Origin: Candidatus Iainarchaeum sp.
GTDB taxonomy: Archaea; Iainarchaeota; Iainarchaeia; Iainarchaeales; DTGL01
NCBI GenBank assembly: GCA_026413945.1
Contig: JAOAJX010000005.1
Span: forward strand, 1-64,000
Reading direction: 5' to 3'
Length of the DNA: 64,000 bases
Shown: one piece after another, positions 56,076 to 64,000 of the stretch
How positions within the stretch are numbered: position 1 is the first letter of the stretch
How the letters are laid out: each line of letters opens with the position of its first letter
The notes under the pieces: model-generated
The model's input: the letters and a program-made list of their open reading frames with translations, nothing else
Database searches by the model: none
What the model was told of the DNA's origin: nothing
Position numbers and translations under genes: made by a program

Positions 56076-56533
56076 AGCAACCCAAGCTTCATTGCTATAT
56101 CACTTGCTTTATAATTTTTACTAATCTTTATTATCGCTTTCTTTTGGCCTCTCATATCATTTATTATGTTTACTTTGTCTACCTTTACCTTGAATTCTTC
56201 TTCAAAAAGCTTTTTTACTTTGGCTTTGCTAACTTCTTTCTTTGTTATGAAAGTTATTTTGTTTTCTTTCTCAACCATATCAACTGCTTTTTCAGAAACA
56301 AGAGGCCTTACCATAAAATCCAGGAAGTTTGACGGCTTTTCTTCTGAGTTTTTTCTCTTATCTGCAATATCACTCACTTTTACTTCTTCATGCACCATTT
56401 TATCTGCAAAATCTTCCTTTTTAGTAACTACTGACTTCAACTTTTCGGATGCTTCTTTTTTACCTTTCTTACGACTTTTTCCCATAACTTCTTTTGTTAT
56501 GGCTTTGTCAGCATCTTTTTTCATTTCAACCAC
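56072..56533 (-). CDS. rpl23: 50S ribosomal protein L23 with about 70-aa charged N-terminal extension
   Basis: Core: VRPLVSEKAVDMVEKENKITFITKKEVSKAKVKKLFEEEFKVKVDKVNIINDMRGQKKAIIKI. Confidence 0.92.
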   Translation of the reverse strand: MVEMKKDADKAITKEVMGKSRKKGKKEASEKLKSVVTKKEDFADKMVHEEVKVSDIADKRKNSEEKPSNFLDFMVRPLVSEKAVDMVEKENKITFITKKEVSKAKVKKLFEEEFKVKVDKVNIINDMRGQKKAIIKISKNYKASDIAMKLGLL

Positions 56534-57357
56534 TCTGAAACCTTCTTTATAGCATCCTCACTCCACATAGTTAACCTTCCTGGCTGGCCACCCGGTGCAA
56601 GAACTTCAGCATTAAGTTTCCTTACTGGCACAATATCTACACCAACTAGGTTCCTAGCTGCTTTATATACTGGGCACTCCTTCGAAGTCACAAGAAGTAA
56701 ACTTTTTTTCTTTTTTAATCTACGCCCCTTCATTTTTCCTTTGCCTGATCTTTTTTTTGTTTTTTCTTTAGCATATTCTATATCTTCCAAAAGGCCAATT
56801 TTTGAGAATAAATCAACAATCTCCTTGGTTTTTCTTAAACCTTCGATTGAGTTTTCCACTACTACAGGAAGAGCCAACCCTTTTTTAATCTTGTGTCTTT
56901 TGGAAACATGCTCTAACTCTTTCGTGTAAGCTATTGCGCTAATAAGTGCCTTTTTTTTCTCTTTCTTGTTTATCTTCTCAAATATTATTTTCTCGACCTT
57001 GGGTGGATGAGCAGCCCTACCACCGACTGCTTGTGGCACATTACCAACGCGGCTTGCAAGCAAAGAGCCCCTATTTTTCAGTCTGGGGAGGCGTGCATGT
57101 TCAACATTTATGCCTCTATTTTGTGCAGGAAGCGCTCTCCTACCTCTATATTCTGCTACTTTCATACCGGCTTCTGGCTTTACACCTTTTTTCTGTCTTC
57201 TAGCTGATTGTATTGAAAGCACAGCCCTCCTTATGATCTCCGGTTCCAAATCATGCATAAATGCAGCTGGCAGAGTAATTTCCTTTACAACTTTGCCATC
57301 AAGATCATATACCGGCACTGTCAATTTATCAGAATTCTGTTTATTGCTTTGCTGCAA
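56521..57357 (-). CDS. rpl4: 50S ribosomal protein L4
   Basis: KVVKEITLPAAFMHDLEPEIIRRAVLSIQSARRQKKGVKPEAGMKVAEYRGRR. Confidence 0.95.
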   Translation of the reverse strand: MQQSNKQNSDKLTVPVYDLDGKVVKEITLPAAFMHDLEPEIIRRAVLSIQSARRQKKGVKPEAGMKVAEYRGRRALPAQNRGINVEHARLPRLKNRGSLLASRVGNVPQAVGGRAAHPPKVEKIIFEKINKKEKKKALISAIAYTKELEHVSKRHKIKKGLALPVVVENSIEGLRKTKEIVDLFSKIGLLEDIEYAKEKTKKRSGKGKMKGRRLKKKKSLLLVTSKECPVYKAARNLVGVDIVPVRKLNAEVLAPGGQPGRLTMWSEDAIKKVSEWLK

Positions 57358-58363
57358 TATAATTCACCCCATAAACAAAGCGGTTTTCTGCTAATTGCCT
57401 TAATGCTTGGCGCATTGCAACGCATCTCTTCGATGGGCCAGGCACCGAGCCCTCAATAACAACATATTCATTTTTTATCTCTCCATAATTCTTCCAGCCT
57501 CTTTTTGGCATTAGTTTATCATCACTTATCTTAAGTATCCTTTTATTGTATTCTGTCCTAGTTTGATAGCCCAATTGTCCTGCTCTAGCAACTGTCCATT
57601 GAACAGTTCCAGGCGTTATCGGACCAAGAGAACCAACAGTTTTTCTTTTCTTTGATTTCGGTCTATGGGTTTTTACACCAAACCTCTTGACCACTCCTGA
57701 GAAACCTTTTCCTTTTGTTACTGCTTTTATGTCCACAAACTCATTTTCTGAAAATATTTCTCTGACGCTAATCTCTTTTCCAAGCTTTGAAATAGCATAA
57801 TTTAGCTGCTCATCTACAGGCCCACTTAATGAGATTTCCACAACTTCAGGCTTTTTCTTGCCGATTGAGGTGAGCCTTGGCTGCAAACATGCAAGCAATC
57901 TTATTTCACAAGCAACACCTTCTTTTAACAATTTTTCAATAATTTTTATGCCATTTCTTTCACCATCACTTATTGCTTCTTTTTCTCCTACGACTTTGTT
58001 TTTCTTTCTTAGTGTTATCACTCTTCTTGAAAGCTCCTTTGGCAAATTCTCATAGAAGATATCAGCCGCTGCTTTCAAGCCATCAAAGTTCTTTTGATAA
58101 GCCCTAACCCCAAAAACAAAAATAGGTGGTGTTTCAAGCACAGTGGCCGCTTTGGCAACATTCATATTGTAAGTTGGGCTACCTTTGTGGGGATCAGTAA
58201 AAATTACGTGGGTCATACCTACTTTGTAGCCATAGAAATTTAGTGGCTTAACTTCTTTTGTGCTCTTCTCTAAAAAGCTTTTAAATACTGGCGTCTCTCT
58301 TTTTGCGCGTTTGCGCGGATAGAAAGCCAAGCTACCGCTTCTGGGTTTATGCTTTTTTGTCAT
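57341..58363 (-). CDS. rpl3: 50S ribosomal protein L3
   Basis: HKPRSGSLAFYPRKRAKRETP; YKVGMTHVIFTDPHKGSP; GKGFSGVVKRFGVKTHRPKSKKRKTVGSLGPITPGTVQWTVARAGQLGYQTRTEYNKRIL. Confidence 0.96.
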   Translation of the reverse strand: MTKKHKPRSGSLAFYPRKRAKRETPVFKSFLEKSTKEVKPLNFYGYKVGMTHVIFTDPHKGSPTYNMNVAKAATVLETPPIFVFGVRAYQKNFDGLKAAADIFYENLPKELSRRVITLRKKNKVVGEKEAISDGERNGIKIIEKLLKEGVACEIRLLACLQPRLTSIGKKKPEVVEISLSGPVDEQLNYAISKLGKEISVREIFSENEFVDIKAVTKGKGFSGVVKRFGVKTHRPKSKKRKTVGSLGPITPGTVQWTVARAGQLGYQTRTEYNKRILKISDDKLMPKRGWKNYGEIKNEYVVIEGSVPGPSKRCVAMRQALRQLAENRFVYGVNYIAAKQ

Positions 58364-58460
58364 CTATTGCACCATAATTAGGCATTAGCCTAAAAGAAGC
58401 AAGCTACAGCATTTATGCCCCAATGGTGCTTTTCTTGAGGCACAGTGTGCTTGCACGAAC
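58364..58460 (-). promoter_or_regulatory. Candidate structured 5' leader of rpl3 operon
   Basis: TTAGGC-ATTA-GCCTAA (58378-58393); closing stem GCAAGC 58399-58404 / GCTTGC 58449-58454; internal GTGC/GCAC and GCA/TGC hairpins. Confidence 0.4.
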
Positions 58461-58480
58461 AATAATAAAGAATTGCGAGA

Positions 58481-58494
58481 ATTAATTTAAAAAC
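58481..58494 (-). promoter_or_regulatory. TATA-like promoter for rpl3 operon
   Basis: Minus strand ttttaaattaat about 27 nt upstream of the leader. Confidence 0.5.
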
Positions 58495-58528
58495 CTTGTG
58501 CTTTAAAACCAAACGCATAGTAAAATTA

Positions 58529-59458
58529 CTATTCCCATTCAAACCTTTTCTTATGCCTCGGCTTTATCTTTCTGCCACTGATCAGCAGCAATAAAATTAT
58601 AACTAAAATTGCAATGAGAAGAAAAATAGAAATATCCTTCAAAGAAAAAAGGCCTATTATTTTAGCAAAAGTTCCTTCTTTTTTGGGTTCCACATAAACC
58701 TTTTCCCTGAATGAAAATTCTGCAATAGCAAAAACAATATCAAAACTATACTTCTCTTTTTTTCCATCCGAGTTGATCCAAATTCTAAAGCTTTTCTCTT
58801 CAAAAGGTGCTAATTCAACATGATGTGTGCTGCTTCTGTAACCCTCAGGAACATCCGCGAAAAGAGTTCCAATGACATTCTGCCCAGAAGCGTTTCTAAG
58901 TGTAGCATCAACGTAAACTTGGTTGTTTCGTTCCCCCAATTTATAATAAAGTTCGAGGTTTGGTAAAACAGGCATAGTTATAAAATCTGCTTTCAGAGGT
59001 TCCAAGCCCGCTTGTGTTGGTTCCTTCCGAGGCTCCATTCTTATTTGACTCAAATTTAATATTCTAATTTCTTTGGTTTGATTTCCACAAAGGCCCAAAT
59101 TTGCATTTAATAAAATTTTAGCATTATTTGAAGTAACTCTCACAAAAAGTTTCTTGTCAACCACTGTTTTGGCGGGAACAAAATAGAATGTAGTGTCAAT
59201 ATCAGCGCCTTCAGTCGTTAAAGTTATCCTCGCATCTTGGTGGCTGAAATTATTTATCTTAAGATTCAAAAAGCCGCAGCCGTTTATTTCCACCTTTTCC
59301 TTCGAATTAATATAAAAGCAACAACTATCAATAGCTGTCTGATAATTGCAGTTTGATGAAACTGCAGGCAAAACCATTCCAATAATAAAAACTAAAATCA
59401 TTAGTTTAATGCCTTTTACTTTAGCTACGCCTGAAGTCATATATAAGAAATTGTGCAA
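58529..59458 (-). CDS. Hypothetical secreted/membrane-anchored protein (N-terminal signal, C-terminal TM and basic tail)
   Basis: LMILVFIIGMVLPAVSSNC; C-terminal ISIFLLIAILVIILLLLISGRKIKPRHKKRFEWE. Confidence 0.7.
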   Translation of the reverse strand: MHNFLYMTSGVAKVKGIKLMILVFIIGMVLPAVSSNCNYQTAIDSCCFYINSKEKVEINGCGFLNLKINNFSHQDARITLTTEGADIDTTFYFVPAKTVVDKKLFVRVTSNNAKILLNANLGLCGNQTKEIRILNLSQIRMEPRKEPTQAGLEPLKADFITMPVLPNLELYYKLGERNNQVYVDATLRNASGQNVIGTLFADVPEGYRSSTHHVELAPFEEKSFRIWINSDGKKEKYSFDIVFAIAEFSFREKVYVEPKKEGTFAKIIGLFSLKDISIFLLIAILVIILLLLISGRKIKPRHKKRFEWE

Positions 59459-59500
59459 ACCTTATTTAATTTTTCCTGTTTATCGTTAAAAAGTTATTTG

Positions 59501-60952
59501 TCAGCCCTTCACTGATATAAGTGGCCTTAGCTGAGCTACTTTTTTGCTTATTCCTGCATTATGCATAATATTAACTACCACGTCTATATCTTTGTAAGCT
59601 TGTGGTGCTTCTTCAGCTGCACCTTCCATGGAATGCGCTTTAAGTATAATGCCATTTTGCCTTAAATCAGCTATTATTTTTGTGCCTTTAAAACTCTTTA
59701 TTGCTGCAGTCCTACTCATCTTTCTACCTGCACCATGAACAGAGGAGCCAAAACATTCAAGCATGCCTTTCTCAGTGCCGGCTAAAATATAGCTTGCTGT
59801 ACCCATTGTGCCACCCACTAATATTGGCTGGCCAGCTCTTCTGTAATTTGGTGGTAGTTCTTCATGGCCAGGCCCAAAACCCCTTGTTGAGCCTTTTCTT
59901 TGCACAAGCAACTCCATTTCTGATCCGTCAACCTCATGCTTTTCAATCTTTGCAGTATTGTGTCCAACATCATAAAGAACAGTTATTTCTTTTTCACTCA
60001 CTCCAAGTTTTTTTGCGAGTATACATCTTGTCAAGTGCCCAAGAACTTGTCTATTTGCAAAAGCACAGTTAATGCCAGCATTTACAGCACCCAAATAACT
60101 CTTACCCTCTTCACTCTCTATTGGTGCATTTACAAGCTCTTTATCCAATATTTTTATTTTGTATTTTTCAGTGGCCCTTCTTAAAATGTTTATATAGTCC
60201 ATTCCTATCTGATGTCCTAGAGCTCTACTTCCGCTATGTATGCTTACAAGAACTTGATTTTGGAACAGTCCAAAGTCTTTAGCGAGTTCAATATCAAATA
60301 TTTTGCTAACGTACTGCACTTCTATGTAGTGGTTTCCTGAGCCAAGTGTTCCTATCTCCATATGTTGCCTTTGCTTTGCTCTAATTGATACTGCATCTGG
60401 CAATGCATTCTTTGCACAACCTTTCATTTCAATATAGTCCAAATCATCCATAAATCCATAACCTTTTTCTACAACATATTTTGCACCTTTTGCCAGTATC
60501 TCGTCTAGTTCATTGATAGAAAACTTTATAGTTCCTTTCGACCCAAGACCTGCTGGTATTCCTTCAAATATGGCTTCAGCTAGAACACCCTTTTTTTTCT
60601 CAATGTCTTCTAAGGAAAGTGAAGTCTTTAACGTTCTGACCCCACAATTTATATCAAAGCCAATTAGGCCAAAAGCTATTACACCATCATTTAGGTCCAT
60701 GGCTGCTACACTGCCTATGGGGGCGCCGTAACCTGGATGGCAGTCGGCAAGTGCAATAGCATTTTTCATAATACCAGGCAAACACGCAACATTCTTTAGC
60801 TGCCTTATTGTACTTTCTTGACTTTTTTCCTCTTCAATCAGATCTTTAACCATATCTTCTGACGCGTAAATCTTTGCATTTACACGCATATTGCCCTCTT
60901 TCTGGATTTCCCAGACATTTTCACCTATTTTTTTAATTGCCAAAGAAGCCAC
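59501..60952 (-). CDS. rtcB: tRNA-splicing ligase RtcB
   Basis: ALADCHPGYGAPIGSVAAMD, GFDINCGVRTLKT, GTLGSGNHYIEVQ, YDVGHNTAKIEKHEVDG, SVHGAGRKMSRTAA; no intein. Confidence 0.96.
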   Translation of the reverse strand: MASLAIKKIGENVWEIQKEGNMRVNAKIYASEDMVKDLIEEEKSQESTIRQLKNVACLPGIMKNAIALADCHPGYGAPIGSVAAMDLNDGVIAFGLIGFDINCGVRTLKTSLSLEDIEKKKGVLAEAIFEGIPAGLGSKGTIKFSINELDEILAKGAKYVVEKGYGFMDDLDYIEMKGCAKNALPDAVSIRAKQRQHMEIGTLGSGNHYIEVQYVSKIFDIELAKDFGLFQNQVLVSIHSGSRALGHQIGMDYINILRRATEKYKIKILDKELVNAPIESEEGKSYLGAVNAGINCAFANRQVLGHLTRCILAKKLGVSEKEITVLYDVGHNTAKIEKHEVDGSEMELLVQRKGSTRGFGPGHEELPPNYRRAGQPILVGGTMGTASYILAGTEKGMLECFGSSVHGAGRKMSRTAAIKSFKGTKIIADLRQNGIILKAHSMEGAAEEAPQAYKDIDVVVNIMHNAGISKKVAQLRPLISVKG

Positions 60953-60967
60953 CGCTTTATAGTTCTA

Positions 60968-62794
60968 TTAAGAGCTTAATTTTTTGCTTCTTCTAACTAA
61001 TGTTAAAACAATTAAAGAAACTATTAATACAAGGGCAAAATTTATTTCTGGGGCAGTACTGCTTTTTAAAATCTTGGCTTCCAAAACACTGAATGAGGCA
61101 CTCTTTGTGCATTCTGCGCCACCGCAATTCTTTAAGCTTGCAATTACCTCATATTCACCAATTTCTGTTAATGGTCCGTAGCTAGTATGTGTGCCACAAG
61201 TAATATTTTGTATAGTTGTGGCTTGATGCCCTTTCCTAACTATAATATCGACTGTTCGCGTTCCTGAGCAATCGACAAATATTGTGGTGTTTTCCCCTTG
61301 TGTGACATTTTCTACTCCGAGGGCTGTTATTCCCTTAAATGAATAGACATATATTGTTCTGCTAGATTCACTAGAAGCTCCGTACTCATCAGTTGCCCTT
61401 AGTTTTACTGTATAAGTACCAACGTCATTGTAAGTGTGTGCGGCATTTTTTCCATCTTTTTTTATTCCATTGCCGAAATCCCATTCATATGTGGCAAAAT
61501 GGCCATCTTTTTCAGGTTCTTCAACATATAATGAAATCCTTAAAGGCGCTTTACCTTCAACCGGCTCAACAATGAATTTAGCACTAGGGGGGGTATTTTT
61601 TACAGTAACGCTTTTCACCTGCATTGATGACATTGGGGTTGAGCCAAGCCCAGAATCTTTCACAGTTAGCTTTACATTGAAAGTTACTTCTTCTGGTATT
61701 GGCTTTTTTGTATAAGTGTGCTTCACCTTTTTTCCATTAGCTATACTGCCGTCGCCAAAATCCCATTCATATTTTGCAACATAGTCACCCAAGCCAATGT
61801 CAGGGTCGCTTGAACAGCTAGCATCAAAAATAAATTCAGTTACTCCAACAATACCTTCTTCAGGCATAATATCGAAACAGGCGTTTGGTGGCCAATTTTT
61901 CGAAACAACATTTAGCAATATTTCTGTGGAATCTGTTAATCCAGCAGCGTCAGACACTACCAGCTTAACTATATAAGAACCCTCTTTCATAAATGACTTT
62001 GTTACAGTAGTCCCTGCTGCTGAGCCAAAATCGCCGAAGTCCCATTTGCAGATAATATCTGTAGCTTCCGGATCATGGCTTTCGCTACAGTCAAAAATAA
62101 CACTTTGCCCAACAGAAATCTCGACATTTCTACCGCTTATGAAAGGAATTGTTTTTATAACTGCTTTTGGATTGCAATTGCCAATTCCTTGTATTTCTGA
62201 ACAACCATATGGACAATCATATATATCACACCTAGTGTTTATTATCCTCGAGTTACACTTGCCAACATTGCAGTAACCTTCGACTTTTGTTCCATATTTG
62301 ATTTTTTGAGTTTTAGTTTTTCCTTGTGCAACACATTTCCATTCTCCACATTCAGTTGTTTTGCTCAATCTGTTGCAATCTTCTTTTTCATTGAGCCACC
62401 CATTGCAGCTGTCGTAGACCCAGACATCTGATTTTTCAGTGCAGTTATTTTCATCACAGATAATTCTGTTATAGCACTTTGGCTCTTGTTTACATGCGCT
62501 AAAGACAAATGGGCTAACATTCAAAATCTTTGCATTACAATTACAAATTATTGGTTTATAACACGGAATACAATTGCTATTTGGTGTGCAGAGAGCATCG
62601 CACGAACCATCACTCAAACTTACACAGTAATTTGCAACTTCACATTCACAAAAATCTTTGCAGAATGCATTGCAAGCAGCTTCTGCCTTAGATTTTGCCA
62701 CAACCATGTCACCGAAACAAACTTGCATCTGAGCTGCTAAAGAGCCAATCGAAAATAGAATGAAAAATAAGAAGATTTTCTTTAAAGATTTCAT
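60968..62794 (-). CDS. Surface protein (608 aa): signal peptide, Cys-rich N-terminal region, three PKD domains, C-terminal TM and basic tail
   Basis: CKWDFGDFGSAAG, YEWDFGDGSIANG, YEWDFGNGIKKDG; C-terminus APEINFALVLIVSLIVLTLVRRSKKLSS. Confidence 0.85.
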   Translation of the reverse strand: MKSLKKIFLFFILFSIGSLAAQMQVCFGDMVVAKSKAEAACNAFCKDFCECEVANYCVSLSDGSCDALCTPNSNCIPCYKPIICNCNAKILNVSPFVFSACKQEPKCYNRIICDENNCTEKSDVWVYDSCNGWLNEKEDCNRLSKTTECGEWKCVAQGKTKTQKIKYGTKVEGYCNVGKCNSRIINTRCDIYDCPYGCSEIQGIGNCNPKAVIKTIPFISGRNVEISVGQSVIFDCSESHDPEATDIICKWDFGDFGSAAGTTVTKSFMKEGSYIVKLVVSDAAGLTDSTEILLNVVSKNWPPNACFDIMPEEGIVGVTEFIFDASCSSDPDIGLGDYVAKYEWDFGDGSIANGKKVKHTYTKKPIPEEVTFNVKLTVKDSGLGSTPMSSMQVKSVTVKNTPPSAKFIVEPVEGKAPLRISLYVEEPEKDGHFATYEWDFGNGIKKDGKNAAHTYNDVGTYTVKLRATDEYGASSESSRTIYVYSFKGITALGVENVTQGENTTIFVDCSGTRTVDIIVRKGHQATTIQNITCGTHTSYGPLTEIGEYEVIASLKNCGGAECTKSASFSVLEAKILKSSTAPEINFALVLIVSLIVLTLVRRSKKLSS

Positions 62795-62827
62795 AGTGGC
62801 CCCTTTAGTGCTCTTTCACCTTGAGAT

Positions 62828-63364
62828 TTGCCAATAAAAACAATATATGTTGTTATTTTAATAATTATGCTAATAATATTTTTTGGTTTTATGCAGCTGC
62901 CTGTAAAATTGATTAAGCTTTCTTTGCTGGGGGCTTTTGCATTTCTATTAACTTTTTTTGCCATATTAACTTTTTTTGGCACATCACAAGGGCAAGAGCG
63001 GCAGACAAAGCAAATTGTTTCATCTGAGAAGGTTAAAATATTTGATGTTTCTGTTGTAATAGAAAATGGTGGTTTTTCACAAAATAAAATAGAGTTAGCA
63101 GAGAATAGCCTTTCAAGAATTGTTATTTTTAACAAAGATTTGAATAAAACACACCAACTTGTGCTTATATTACCTTACGCTGACGGCAGAAACTCACTTG
63201 TTGAAAGGCGTTCGGTAAAAGCAGGTAGCAAAGAAAAGTTTCTTATTTTAAATAAGCCAGGTAAAAGTGAAGAGCCACGAGATAATAATCCGCTCGATAT
63301 TTTTATAATTTCCTGCCTTAGCTGCGCTAGTAATACAACACTAACATTAACTTCAGCAAAATAA
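62828..63364 (+). CDS. Membrane-anchored cupredoxin-like protein (178 aa)
   Basis: Two N-terminal hydrophobic segments; IVIFNKDLNKTHQLVLI...LDIFIISCLSCASNTTLTLT. Confidence 0.55.
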   Translation: MPIKTIYVVILIIMLIIFFGFMQLPVKLIKLSLLGAFAFLLTFFAILTFFGTSQGQERQTKQIVSSEKVKIFDVSVVIENGGFSQNKIELAENSLSRIVIFNKDLNKTHQLVLILPYADGRNSLVERRSVKAGSKEKFLILNKPGKSEEPRDNNPLDIFIISCLSCASNTTLTLTSAK

Positions 63365-63401
63365 CAAATGGACTCTTTTTTAGCCTGTAAGCAGCAAATC
63401 A

Positions 63402-64000
63402 TCATTTGCCAAATTCTTTACTGTTGCCACAAGACCTAGCCAAAATCAGTACAATCATAGCTATTGCAACAATTGCAATAATATTTGTCTCCGAAGCTTC
63501 AACTTGGGCTTCTTCATAAACATTAAACGAAGTTGTTTTGCTGCATTCCATCCCTGAGCAATCAGCAGAATCCGCAATAACTGTTGCTTTATATACTCCA
63601 GCCTCAGTCAAGTAGTTGCCTGGTATTGTTGATACCGAACCATTTGTGCTGCATGGCACGCCACCAGGATAGTTTCTTGTTGCACCATTTGGTGCTTCAA
63701 TTATAAGTTGGTGATTTTGGCCTTCCAACCCTTCTGTACAGCGCACAGTTATGACTGTATCTGTTCTAACTTTTGTATTCCTCACCCTTACGTCCGTTAT
63801 CGCCTTCATCGTGTAGACTAGTATGTCAAGATTATAGATGGTTTCCCCACCAAACCCATCAGTGACTATTAACCTTGGATAATAATTCCTTGGGTCATTA
63901 TATATGTGTATATTCTCACAACCACTAGCTGAGGTGCCATCATCAAAGTTCCAATCACAATTCACATTATGTCCGTCGTCATCTTTTGCAATTGCTTTGA
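63402..64000 (-). CDS. PKD-containing surface protein, 5' end beyond window; paralog of 60968..62794
   Basis: Frame continues to window edge (..KAIAKDDDGHNVNCDWNFDDGTSASG); C-terminus ASETNIIAIVAIAMIVLILARSCGNSKEFGK. Confidence 0.8.
   Translation of the reverse strand, partial: KAIAKDDDGHNVNCDWNFDDGTSASGCENIHIYNDPRNYYPRLIVTDGFGGETIYNLDILVYTMKAITDVRVRNTKVRTDTVITVRCTEGLEGQNHQLIIEAPNGATRNYPGGVPCSTNGSVSTIPGNYLTEAGVYKATVIADSADCSGMECSKTTSFNVYEEAQVEASETNIIAIVAIAMIVLILARSCGNSKEFGK

Noticed and set aside
62791-63135. 114-aa minus-strand ORF opposite the cupredoxin-like gene
   Set aside because: Antisense shadow; the plus-strand frame has the signal/TM and beta-domain pattern of a real protein.
1-64000. 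CRISPR arrays, rRNA genes, transposases or integrases
   Set aside because: No regularly spaced repeats, rRNA-like sequence or transposase motifs were seen on reading. Short PKD and Gly/Pro codon repeats are coding.

Overview
The window is archaeal chromosome, probably from a DPANN-like or other small-genome archaeon (this taxon guess is inference). It is gene-dense, with most starts preceded by GGTG-type Shine-Dalgarno sequences. (1) The left 13 kb holds a 5'-truncated Cys-rich surface protein, a small conserved protein, Hel308 helicase and two giant PKD/Ig-type surface proteins (1685 and 1549 aa). (2) A replication/division block follows: Orc1/Cdc6, SepF, and PolD large and small subunits, with a candidate origin-bearing intergenic gap. 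(3) Next come SecF/SecD, Bud32, S15, a tiny ORF in the position often held by pcc1, S3Ae, DUF92, CarS, an archaeosortase-like protein and Kae1. (4) An information-processing block on the minus strand includes S27ae, S24e, Spt4, Rpo7, aIF2-gamma, S6e, aIF5B, dUTPase, NDK, L24e, S28e, L7Ae, GltX, TrmB and MEMO. (5) A nearly complete archaeal ribosomal superoperon runs from rpl3 to rps2, with SecY, Rpo3 and Rpo10, plus a tRNA-Leu(UAA) carrying a likely 17-nt intron. (6) The right end has RtcB and a second surface-protein cluster with two tandem PKD paralogs flanking a cupredoxin-like membrane protein. I found no CRISPR array, rRNA, IS element or intein. The observations most worth following up are two candidate structured mRNA leaders (rpsO and rpl3), the tRNA mini-intron, the archaeosortase and its possible substrates, the mini-ORF between S15 and S3Ae, and the candidate origin next to cdc6. 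None of these proves a wholly new system; each is stated with its limits.
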